Made by a program: the position numbers and the translations under genes. The notes below the pieces were generated by a model, which saw nothing but the letters and a program-made list of their open reading frames with translations, was not told the origin of the DNA and searched no databases. This document shows positions 23,780-33,801 of a stretch of DNA of 64,000 nucleotides, in pieces (the stretch's first letter is position 1; every line of letters starts with the position of its first letter). The stretch is from Sipunculus nudus (taxonomy: Eukaryota; Annelida; Sipuncula; Golfingiida; Sipunculidae), in assembly GCA_026874595.1 (NCBI GenBank), contig CM049315.1, positions 64,975,389 to 65,039,388 on the forward strand. The letters are read 5' to 3'.

Positions 23780-24700
23780 GAACAAGGTTTCTGACCATAA
23801 AAAACAGGTCGTTGTAGGAGGCACCACAAAACTGCAATTTCAAATATGAGTCACGTGACCAACATTTGCACAAAATTAACTGATCCAGCTCCTAAACTAT
23901 TTCTGAGATTGTTATGTTAATATGCTTACTTGCCAAATGACAACTTTCAAAATTCCTGTAACTCGGCCATAATTCATCAAACCATAAACATTTGAACAAA
24001 CTTGAGAGAGCTGGTCTCTGGGATCATTTCTGTGAAATATTGAACCAATTGGTTGAATGATTTCAGAGAAGAAGATTTTCAAAGTTTTTTTAGCTTTGTC
24101 CCAATTAAATGTAGTTAATTCAGGTGGTGCCACAAAACACTCAATCCCACAATTTTTTATATGTGACAGATCTTTTCATAAAATTTGTGAATGCTAGCTC
24201 CTGCTATTCCTAAGAAATTATGGATTAATGTACTTATAACAGATGACCCCTGTACAGAAAAGGTTGATGCAGGTGGTGCCATCAATACCTCAATTTCAAA
24301 TATGACTCATGTGACCAATATTTGAAAGAAATTTGGTGATGATAGAAGTGCTTTTTTGGCCAGATGACTGAGTTCAAAATCCTGTAACTTGGCCAATAAT
24401 CACCATACATGAACCATTTGAACAAACTTGAGAGAGATTGTTCCCGGAATCATTTCTGTGAATTATTGGACAATTTTGCTGGACAGTTTCAGAAAAGAAG
24501 ATTTTTAGATGTTTTTAAGCTTTTTCCCTATAAAATCAAAGTTAATGCAGATACCCCAAAAATAAGCTCAATCCAATAAAGTTTGACATGTGACTGATTC
24601 TTATATGCAATTTGGAGCTGCTAGCTCTCACCATTTGTGAGATAGCATGGGTTAACGTACAGAAGTCAGTAGATGGCAGAAGGACAACGCTGCGCAATTG
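23780..24700 (+). repeat. Dispersed repeat related to D
   Basis: Two diverged ~430-bp units (about 23810-24240 and 24270-24650) share 'gtggtgccac', 'aatatgactcatgtgacca', 'cctgtaac(t)cggcc' and 'acttgagagag' blocks. Confidence 0.6.
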
Positions 24701-25478
24701 CAGAAGTTCACAGGTTCACTTATAATGGCTACATTTTAAGCAATGCTTTTCATCCCAAACCTTCCATCTTGCACATATAGCTGACCTGTAAGGGAAGAAT
24801 ATTTATGAATATGGTGTCACAAAGTCAAAGGGTCCATCTGTCCACAAATTATTTTTCAGATGATAACTCCAGTTTGGTTAGACAGACTGGCTTCAAACTT
24901 GATTTATGTATGACCTATCACTTAAGTAAGAAACATTTTGATTTTTGGGGTCCTGAGGTCAAGAGCCACATCATTAAAAGGATTGTGGATGCGCTGTAAA
25001 TCAAACGTTTCATCCAAAAGTTTCCCTCTTTCACACATGGCTTACCTGCCTAAAGTGGAAGAAATCTGTAGACTTTGAGGTTACCTGCACAGAGGTCAAG
25101 GTCACTGGACCCACTTTTTATTATAAAATTGTTATGATAATCTTAATGTTATAAGTTCAAGGATAGTAATTTCTCAATGCCAGAGAAACATATGATTAAT
25201 TTTTTTTGCCTTAGTCATGTGATGAAGAATTTTGTAAGGGGGTGGGGTGGATAGGCAGTCAGAAGGATGGACAACCACAAGCCATGTCAGGACTCCTCTC
25301 TCTAATGGCGAGGGAATAACAATTCAGTTTTTTTAGTGATTCATATTAATATACATATAAGTATGAAATAAATATATAAAAATTGAAACTGTGCAATCTT
25401 TTCTTCAAAAAGCTAAAAAAAACCTCAGTGATGATTTTCCCAGGGTTTACTGTAATATATTTAAATGATTATACAAAC

Positions 25479-25620
25479 CTAGACAAGTGACGGATCCAGA
25501 GACAGATGCCCTGAACTGGGAGAACAGGACATCAAAAACAGGACCTTTAGTCACAGTGGCCTCATGTTGTTCAGGTGCCAAATGAAGACCAGCTTTCACT
25601 TCTCTGTCTGATATAACAGC
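25479..25620 (-). CDS. NOMO: NOMO-like exon with repeat-multiplied acceptor
   Basis: Using the exon-proximal acceptor, the exon is 142 nt: 47 codons plus one base. The peptide starts AVISDREVKAGLHLAPEQHE and ends in QFRASVSGSVTCL. The latter matches the conserved 'F-x-ASVSGKVSCL' strand of NOMO, and the AGLxLxP motif matches the preceding family segment. The donor is G|GTTTGT. Phase 0 in and 1 out fit neighbours. The start is ambiguous: directly upstream lie 26 further copies of this junction in 24-bp steps, all open in this frame. If the outermost acceptor (exon start 26244) is used, the exon is 766 nt and gains 208 octapeptide-repeat residues. Homology to the family favours at least the 142-nt core. 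Confidence 0.9.
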
Positions 25621-26258
25621 CTGAAAGTCAACAGAAATAACAGCCTGAAAGTCAACAGATATAACAGTCTGAAAGTCAACAGAAATAACAGTCTGAAAGT
25701 CAACAGAAATTACAGCCTGAAAGTCAACAGAAATAACAGCCTGAAAGTCAACAGAAATAACAGTCTGAAAGTCAACAGAAATAACAGCCTGAAAGTCAAC
25801 AGATATAACAGCCTGAAAGTCAACAGAAATAACAGCCTGAAAGTCAACAGATATAACAGTCTGAAAGTCAACAGAAATAACAGTCTGAAAGTCAACAGAA
25901 ATTACAGCCTGAAAGTCAACAGAAATAACAGCCTGAAAGTCAACAGAAATAACAGCCTGAAAGTCAACAGAAATAACAGCCTGAAAGTCAACAGATATAA
26001 CAGCCTGAAAGTCAACAGAAATAACAGCCTGAAAGTCAACAGAAATAACAGCCTGAAAGTCAACAGAAATAACAGCCTGAAAGTCAACAGAAATAACAGC
26101 CTGAAAGTCAACAGAAATAACAGCCTGAAAGTCAACAGATATAACAGCCTGAAAGTCAACAGAAATAACAGCCTGAAAGTCAACAGAAATAACAGCCTGA
26201 AAGCCAACAGAAATAACAGCCTGAAAGTCAACAGATATAACAGCCTGAAAGTCAACAG
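25621..26258 (-). repeat. 24-bp array of duplicated 3' splice junctions
   Basis: On the minus strand each unit is CTGTTGACTTTCAG (intron end) plus GCTGTTATAT or GCTGTTATTT (the first 10 bases of the exon). There are 27 acceptor-like cores at exact 24-bp spacing from 26245 down to 25621. All are in the NOMO reading frame, coding for (A/T)VISVDFQ (one VGFQ), with no stop. The outermost unit follows a poly-T tract, as a normal acceptor would; the inner ones have only the unit's own weak pyrimidine content. Units 1-8 and 9-16 from the exon side share the same variant order, a 192-bp block duplication. Confidence 0.92.
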
Positions 26259-26279
26259 AAAAAAAAATATATACACGTC

Positions 26280-27380
26280 ATCCTATGGATATTAAATATG
26301 CTTGAACCAGAATCCAACACTATCATGCAATGTCATCCTAACTTCATTTCAAGTTTGTACTGATTACAAAAGACTTAATCACAAGTGTATCAGTGTCACC
26401 CAATGTCACACTGATGTACCTGTAACACCCAATATCACACTGAGGTACCATTGTCATCTGATGTGACACTAATGTACCAGTATCATCTGATTTCACACTG
26501 ACCAGTATTATGACGTAAAAAACAATTTAAATCATGCCAATATCAGAGACATGAAGCCAACATTAACATCTGGAGAGAAGAACACAAACAGGGATAACAT
26601 AAATGTTCAACCTTATTAACAGATGAAGCTATGTACCATAAAGTTCGAATGTTTACTCATCATTGTACACATATTACATCCGCTAAAGTCCCTATGAGAA
26701 TATGTACCCAAATTTAGCTCAAACCCACTCCCAACAACTACCTTATATGATAGGATTAATAAAAAACTGAGGTTACCATGTATTTGTACAAAATAAACAT
26801 ATAAATTCCCTGGTATATCTCAAAATGTTTTATTTTTTTTTTTTTAATATTCAGTGGACTGATGATGATACGATGGACAGAGATGTGTTACTGCCAGGCG
26901 GTGCTGGGAAAGCCTACCCCTATCAGATATATTTGAAATGTGTGTGTGCCAAGCAAGAAGACATCCGGTGGTACTTAAAATGAATATTTAACAGGGGTTA
27001 TTCTTTCTCAATGTGCAGTATTTAGTTGGTGCTAAAGAAAAAAAAATTGCTACTGACAGCAGTATATGTAGCTGCTAGTGTAGCCGACCTTGTGTCTGTA
27101 TAAAAGACTAATACTTATGTGACACCTGAAATCATATGACGCACCAAGAGCCATTTGATTGGAAAGTAATTATGAATGACATGAGTAAATATTTAATCAT
27201 ATATTTTACAACCCTTCCACTGAAAAACACTGTTAAAGTAGTTAAAAATCAAATTTAGCATTTTATGTAAGATTTTAGTGGTATTTATAAGAAAACCAGT
27301 AAAATTTCAGGAAACAAACAACTTACCATTAATGCTGCTATTATCAATCTCAGTTATTTTTCTCACTAATTCAAAATAGT
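26280..27380. other. Intron, no gene; short ~30-bp imperfect repeats
   Basis: At about 26400-26512 four imperfect units share 'tcacactga(t/g)gtacc'-like cores. The rest is unremarkable AT-rich intron. Confidence 0.55.
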
Positions 27381-27399
27381 TTCACAGTGACACCCCAAA

Positions 27400-27700
27400 A
27401 ATAAGATGCATGTGATCGGCATCTATGGGAAGAGCACAGGACTCAAAGCCACAGATCATGAGTTCGAACTCAGCCGAAGCAGTGAGATTTTTCACAGTCG
27501 GTCCCCACCAAGGGTGAGTGCTCTGTAGGCTCAATGGGAAGGCTGTGCCCAATGACTGTGTTTCACTCACAAGTGAGCGCACCTTTCAGGGGTTTCTCAG
27601 TGGTACAACCCAGCAGTGGGGACTATTACACACCAAGGGCCCACAGGCGCAGTAGTCACCGGGCCTGGTTAACACAAGGCTATAAAATGAGAGGAAATGT
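27400..27700 (+). mobile_element. tRNA-derived SINE
   Basis: The head has a tRNA-like region with a GGGAAGAGCACAGGACTCAA segment and a B-box-like GAGTTCGAACTC. It is followed by a ~200-bp non-tRNA body and an A-rich end (GGCTATAAAATG). The B-box position and length suit an RNA polymerase III SINE on the plus strand. I cannot name the family. Confidence 0.65.
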
Positions 27701-29477
27701 GTGATACTGCCCTGTCACATAGTCAGTAACCAGAATGAATATTGCAGATGTACATATACTAAGAGTAAAGCTAGCATTATAAAAATTGAGGGGGGTAATT
27801 ACCTTCAACAACAAAATATATATAAAAAAAAGATACAGGTTGACAAATTTGTAAATGACATTATCCTAATACATTTTGGGTACATGATAAAGACCTATGT
27901 GATATCTAAACACATGCAAAATTTGAGGAAGATACCTCAAACCAGTCCGGAAATATTAGCATGGATGTCTGCAGCATGAATGTGAATATAAGTGGTGCCA
28001 CCTGTCATAAAATCAAGAAAGCTATCCAGGATGTATATGCATGCCAAATTTCAGGTGAATTAGTCAAACCACATCGCAGATATGAGTAATTTTAATTCAG
28101 GGCAGACAAACAGATGGACTCTGTGCAAAATGGTTGCAGGTGGCGCCACAAGTTTTGTGTAGGATAAAGAGCAGTATGCGATCTATAAACATGCAAAATT
28201 TCATAAACATACATCAAACCAGTCTGGAGATATTAGCATAGATGTCTGCAGGGTGAATGTAAATGTAGGTGGTGCGCAAAAATGGTTGCAGGTGGTGCCA
28301 CTAGTTAATTAAAAATATAAAGCTACCCAAAAGCTACACTTGTGCGAAATTTCAGCCTGATTGGTCAAACAAGCAGTGTTCTCCACTAGAAATTCTGATC
28401 GGGTGGTGGTAAGCATGGTCAAAGCAGGCCTGGTGCCTACGTTTTGAGCGTCATGCATTCTTTTATTGTCTGAATAAAAAATTTAATCTGCAAGGCATTT
28501 TTATGCATGTAAGAACATTAAGTGCAAGAGGAAGGGCATGTGTAATTTGTTTGTATGAGTTGTCAAATTAACAACCAATAAAATGCAAATATAGAAATTT
28601 TTTTGTATCATCCACACTTGACCAGCTGTTATGGCAGCACACTGAGTGAATATACCTTCCTAGAAGGCACAGTCAGAATATGTATCAATGTTAGCCAATG
28701 CCTATGCCAGCAGGCATTGTGAAATATAGAAAGCAAAAAGCAGAACCAGGGAGTTGTGGTTTCTCTTACTCTACAACAGTTTGCTGCCTTATACCCACCC
28801 AGTATGATAAGATCCTAGCACTGACACCAGCTTAATTACTCCAGGCTATCAATCACTAAGCAAGACCCCATGCAGGGTTGGTCTGTAAGGCCAGTCCTTG
28901 CCACCACTGACCACTGTACCAGTCTGGCAGGGACAGGGAAAGGGTGGCGGGGACTGTTGAAAGAGTGTCCTAACATTAAGGTGGCAGGACTGGTCCCCCC
29001 ACCTGACCTGACTTTGTTTCAGTTTTTCCTTTGCATGGAACAATCTAATGCTTTAATACCCCTAAAGTATACATTTTCTGAAAGCTAAGAAAATTCTCTA
29101 TAGTTTGGTGATAATAAACTTTGTTTCTGAGGAACAGGTTTTAATTTGTAAGAATTTTAATTTAATTTTAATATTTAACAAAAAAATGTTTATTTCAACA
29201 CAACTAAAGCAGATAAATAAAATCTTCTTAAATAAATCGAGAATTTAGATAATAATCCCCAGGCGCTTTTTTATTTAGTGAGATAAGTTTAAAAATTACG
29301 ATTTTACAGAGTATTTAATTTTGAAATCTTCACAAATCATTTAATTTTTTACTTTTACCTGAATAAAATCCTTCAAATTTAGTATAGGCTTAAAATAAAA
29401 AAAAAGCTTTTTAGAAGACATATTAACAATTACATATATCAAAGATGGTATGTTTCGGACAAGTACTTACTGAGAAA

Positions 29478-30951
29478 CTAGAATACGGGTAGTCGACAAG
29501 CGACTACGTGTATCCGCCAAAATCAAAGAAGGACGGGTGAAGTGAGGCATGGATTGAGTGGCAAGGGGATATAGAGTTACATGTGTTAAATATTAGAATG
29601 GATCTCGGCCACATAAACATGATTGTAGGTGGCGCCACCTGTTATTTGAACGAGAAACTATCCAAGATATATACACATGCAAAATTTCATGTGGAAAAGT
29701 CAAACCACTGCAGAGATATGAGTTATTTTATCCCACAGCAGACAAACAGATGGACGCTGTGCAAACATGGTTGCAGGTGGCGCCACCTTTTGTTGTGTAT
29801 GTTATAAAGCTATCCCAGGGCTACATTTGTGTAAAATTTTTTTCCGGATCGGTCAAACGGTTCCCGAGATATATGGGTTTATGTGTGGAGTGTTAACGTG
29901 AATGTAGGTGGCGCCACCTGTCATAAAATCAAGAAAGCTATCTAGGATGTATATGCATGCTGATTTTTAGGTGAATTAGTCAAACCACTGCAGAGATATG
30001 AATGATTTTAACCCCAGGCAGATGAACAAATGGACACTGTGCAAACATGGTTGCAGGTGGCGCCATCTTTTGTTGTGTATGTTATAAAGCTATCCCAGGG
30101 CTACAGTTGTGTAAAATTTTTTTCCGGATCGGTCAAACGGTTCCCTAGATATATGGGTTTATGTGTGGAGTGTTAACGTGAATGTAGGTGGCGCCACCTG
30201 TCATAAAATCAAGAAAGCTATCTAGGATGTATATGCATGCTGATTTTTAGGTGAATTAGTCAAACCACTGCAGAGATATGAGTGATTTTAACCCCAGGCA
30301 GATGAACAAATGGACACCGTGCAAACATGGTTGCAGGTGGCGCCACCTTTTGTTGTGTATGTTATAAAGCTATCCCAGGGCTACATTTGTGTAAAATTTT
30401 TGTCCAGATCGGTCAAACGGTTCCCGAGATATATGGGTTTATGTGTGGAGCGTTAACGTGAATGTAGGTGGCGCCACCTGTCATAAAATTGAGAAAGCTA
30501 TCTAGGATGTATATGCATGCCGAATTTTAGGTGAATCAGTCAAACCACTGCAGAGATATGAGTGATTTTAACCCCAGGCAGATGAACAGATGGACACTGT
30601 GCAAACATGGTTGCAGGTGGCGCCACCTTTTGTTGTGTATGTTATAAAGCTATCCCAGGGCTACATTTGTGTAAAATTTTTTTCCGGATCGGTCAAACGG
30701 TTCCCGAGATATATGGGTTTATGTGTGTAAACAGACGCACAAATGGACGCTTGGCAGAGACGAAAGGTCAGAGGTCAAGGTCACTTGGTTAGGCACCAGT
30801 TCACATGTGACCCGATAATTTCTGTAAGTTTCGGAAAAATCTGTCCAGTAGTCTCAGAGGAGTTCTCCGGAAACGAACGCGGCGGCGGCGGCGGCGGCGG
30901 CGGAACCCGGTCAAAAACATAGTATCCGCAAAACTTCGTTTTGGTGGATAC
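29478..30951 (+). mobile_element. Family-A helitron-like element, complete inner copy
   Basis: It starts CTAGAATACGGGTAGTCGAC with a 7-bp stem GTAGTCG/CGACTAC and a GTATCCGCCAAAA motif. The core has four near-identical ~281-bp units (GTGCAAACATGGTTGCAGG near 29758, 30039, 30319, 30600). A (GGC)n run at about 30883-30902 precedes the terminal hairpin 30922-30951 (arms GTATCCGCAAAAC and GTTTTGGTGGATAC). The right arm complements the 5' GTATCCGCCAAAA motif. No protein is encoded. This is the least decayed copy of the family in the window. Confidence 0.78.
30880..30903 (+). repeat. (GGC)n microsatellite
   Basis: A run of about eight GGC/GCG triplets just inside the family-A 3' end. The homologous place at 32874 is GGT-rich, and at 8908 is a decayed GGC run. 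Confidence 0.85.
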
Positions 30952-31823
30952 AATAACCCTCTAAAGATAAGGTGTTCAGGTGAAAATGATGTTTTGAGAA
31001 AATGGCCAAAAACTATATTCATAGAGATCATTCGTCCTACACACATAACTAACCACAACTACATGTTGACAGTCACATGAATTTGGTCAGGATGGTGGTT
31101 CTTATCAAACCATGCTATAATAACATGGATTAATTGACTATTTGCTTTAAAATGTATTAAAACGATAAGAGTTTGACCTATCACACCAGCGAACTGTCAA
31201 ACACCACGTGCATGGACTTCAGTAGGCAGAGCTTACAGTTAAGGCCGAGTGCCAAAGGTGCGCTGAGCACGCGACAACCGGGACCCGCGGCTGAACAGGT
31301 GCATAGCCGGGCCTAATAGGTAACTGCGTGTTTACACAGGAACAAGGGGAACTGGATCTATGGCCATTCAAGGAGAACAAAGATTTACTTTTCACGGTTT
31401 ACATACATTATAGGTATTTGGGAGTTGACAATAAAGACGAGTTTATAACGATCATACAAATCTGGAATACACATACAAGTCATATGTGAAATCTGGACTT
31501 ATTGTTTATTGGAAGGTTGAATAGGAAGACGATGGTTTGTAACATTCATACATCATGCACACACATTCAAGTCGCAGAAGGAGCCCGATTATCTTATAAG
31601 AAGGTTTATTTACATGGAATCTATAAATGGCAACAAATTAAACAATCAATGTAGTGATAACTGACCTCGTGATAACTGTTTGTATAGTAATTAGTGTCCA
31701 TTAGTAATTAGTCACTAGATCCTTCTGGTTGAATTCACATATCCAAAGGTGCATCTAAATGAAATGGTATGTTGTTACAACAGTGGCTGACAATAGCGCG
31801 TTTAGTTGATAACACTGCCAAAG

Positions 31824-32000
31824 TCAATAGGTGTCGGCCTCCGGTTTTCCTTCATATGTAAACGTAGAGATGCCGTCATCTGACGATTCATCATTGCTGG
31901 CCATCAGTTTGATCACGGAAGTAGGTTAGGGCCACTGAGACTTCTTGATAATATTCACCTGCTGCAGTTTATCAAGTAGCATTCGGGATTTGCGTCGTCG
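31824..32000 (-). pseudogene. Possible small coding remnant in hAT-like element
   Basis: A minus-strand frame reads MGRRRKSRMLLDKLQQVNII then KKSQWP, a TAA stop, and continues in the same frame to MASNDESSDDGISTFTYEGK and PEADTY before a second stop. A basic segment followed by an acidic one could be a disrupted regulatory or N-terminal transposase exon. I do not recognise a family, and the segment may be fortuitous. Confidence 0.25.
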
Positions 32001-32935
32001 GCCCATCGTAGTTTCGTCTGGTTTTGGCGTAATATTTATTTGTTGTGGTGTTGACAGTATGAATATCATAGACGTTATAGTTTGGATATGAAGCAGCTTA
32101 TTATAAAGTAATTTTACGTATCTGTCGATAGGCTCAGGATATAGCAGAAATAACATGATGTCAAGTGAAAATTTGTGTTTCGGCGTAACATACCCTAAAA
32201 ATAGACAGAAAGGCAAATGACACCAACAGATCATTCACAAGGACGGGTTTGTCTGCACGCTGATTAGCTAGAGTTAAGGTTGCTCTCCAACGCTTATCAG
32301 TTGTATGCTCAGCTAATTAGATTGGGCTATCAAACGTCGACCTTCAGTTCTTGCCACCTTCTGTACGGAGGTACTTGGCCCATGCATTAATTAAACACTT
32401 GCACCTCGCGATTGGCTGAATAACCCAGGTGAGGGCTGGGGGCAGCGTGATTAACAGGCCTGTGGCAGGGCTGGAGTTAGTTTACAAACACTCTGTCAAC
32501 ATATCTTGGTGTTTACTGAATAGAAATTACCCTTTTCCACAAAATGTAACCGGCGACCCAAAATTGGCTCAGCTGCATTAGATCCGCCCAGTATTCAATA
32601 TTACGTATACCTTTTATTGAAAAAACACCAATTTTTAGGATTTTGACCAGTCCTGCTACCTTAAAGGCTGGCGGTGACAAATGATAGGGTGGCGGTGCGC
32701 CAGGCTAAATTGGCTAGTGAAGAACCCTGACAAGTCCAAATATATGTGGTTTAATGTGTAAACACGTAAGCACAGATGGACTCACTGCATAGAGGAAAGG
32801 TCAGAGGTCAACGCGAAATGGTTAGGCACCAGTTCACATGTGACCCGATAATTTGTTAAGTTTTGGAAAAATTGGTGGTGGTGGCAGAACCCAGTCAAAA
32901 ACATAGTATCTGCAAAACTTTGTTTTGGACGATAC

Positions 32936-33330
32936 AATTATTCTGGGGGTACTTTTGAATCCCATAGCTCAAAGGATATAGGTCATAGTGACTGAATTTC
33001 AGGCTTCCAAAGAGATTTTTTATGGACCTCCATGGGTGAATCGTGAGAAAATTTAGGCCCAGCGGATATAATTTGTGCCCCATCTAACTGGCTGCTAAAA
33101 TCATGTTTTCAGCCTGTTGTTTGCAAAATATAGATCACCATGGCCTAATTTCAGGTTTGCAAAGAGATTTGCCAAGGACCTCCCTGGATGTACAGTTAGA
33201 AGATTCTAGGTCTAACTGTTATGATTTGCCAATGTCAATGAACTGACTGCTTCATCTGAAGGTTTCCAAAATAGAATAAAAAATGTGTAAAAATTAGAAA
33301 AAAAATATAGCTGGCTACACAAGAATCGAT
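32936..33330 (+). repeat. Family-B-type tandem units
   Basis: Two diverged units contain 'attctgggggtactttt', 'ggatataggtcatagtgac' and 'agattctaggtc' blocks like the 336-bp core of family B. No hairpin end is visible. Confidence 0.6.
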
Positions 33331-33409
33331 ATATAAAAATTATATCACAATACATGTATTATATATGATATACAGTAATATCAAGTATAATACAACCACA
33401 TTTATGTCA

Positions 33410-33801
33410 CAGACTATGGATGATGGAAGTGGATGCGGAAGGAAAAAACGGTTAGGTGTGTTTGCACCTTTAAAGTCACGGCATTCCCATCAACAGACCT
33501 CTACTCAAGGAAAAAGCAGAATCCCTAGCAGCTGCAATCGGCAACACAAACTTAGTGCTACAGATGGTTGGTTGAGCAGATGGAGAGAGCATTACTCGAT
33601 CAAGCTGGTTGGTTGAGCAGATGGAGAGAGCAACTCTCCATCAAGCTAAAGAAGGCACATGGCTGTGGCAGATCAACCAGCTGCAGATGACTGGGTCAGT
33701 ACAAGACTACCAGAACTACTAGAGAGCTACAACCCTTGTGATATCTACAACGCAGATGAGACGGCAATCTTCTATATATTGACACTTGACAAATCCTTTG
33801 T
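33410..33801 (+). pseudogene. Tigger/pogo transposase fragment
   Basis: Plus-strand pieces in shifting frames resemble a CENP-B-type transposase: ATDGWLSRWREHYSIKL (helix-turn-helix end) and DWVSTRLPELLESYNPCDIY followed by NADETAIFY, the region of the first catalytic Asp. A ~41-bp direct duplication (GGTTGGTTGAGCAGATGG at about 33565 and 33607) and at least one frameshift disrupt it. The fragment stops exactly where the hAT-like element begins at 33802, so it was probably cut by that insertion. It is inactive. Confidence 0.7.

Larger units (their letters stand above)
28374..32729. mobile_element. hAT-like DNA transposon with 5-bp TSD
   Basis: Terminal inverted repeats are CAGTGTTCTCCACTAG at the left and, read inward from the right, CAGGGTTCTTCACTAG. 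A 5-bp duplication ACAAG flanks it (28369-28373 and 32730-32734). It is about 4.36 kb including a nested family-A element (29478-30951). The interior is richer in CpG than the surroundings. No intact transposase is seen; a possible coding remnant lies at 31824-32000 on the minus strand. The 5-bp duplication suggests the hAT5-type group, by inference. Confidence 0.7.
27880..32935 (+). mobile_element. Family-A helitron-like element, outer copy
   Basis: The left part (27880-28373) and right part (32730-32935) are two halves of one family-A element. Joining across the insertion restores the 'ggtcaaac ... aaatatatg ... gtgtaaac' order seen in other copies. The right part ends in the family-A hairpin (left arm GTATCTGCAAAAC). 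The 5' end looks truncated, lacking the CTAGAATACGG start. Confidence 0.65.

Noticed and set aside
25710-26276. Leu/Phe-rich minus-strand proteins (LLFLLTFR repeats)
   Set aside because: This is the wrong frame of the splice-junction array. The NOMO frame of the same DNA gives AVISVDFQ repeats and is the relevant one.
27400-27470. A functional tRNA gene
   Set aside because: The B-box is present but a complete cloverleaf is not evident, and a ~200-bp SINE body with an A-rich end follows.
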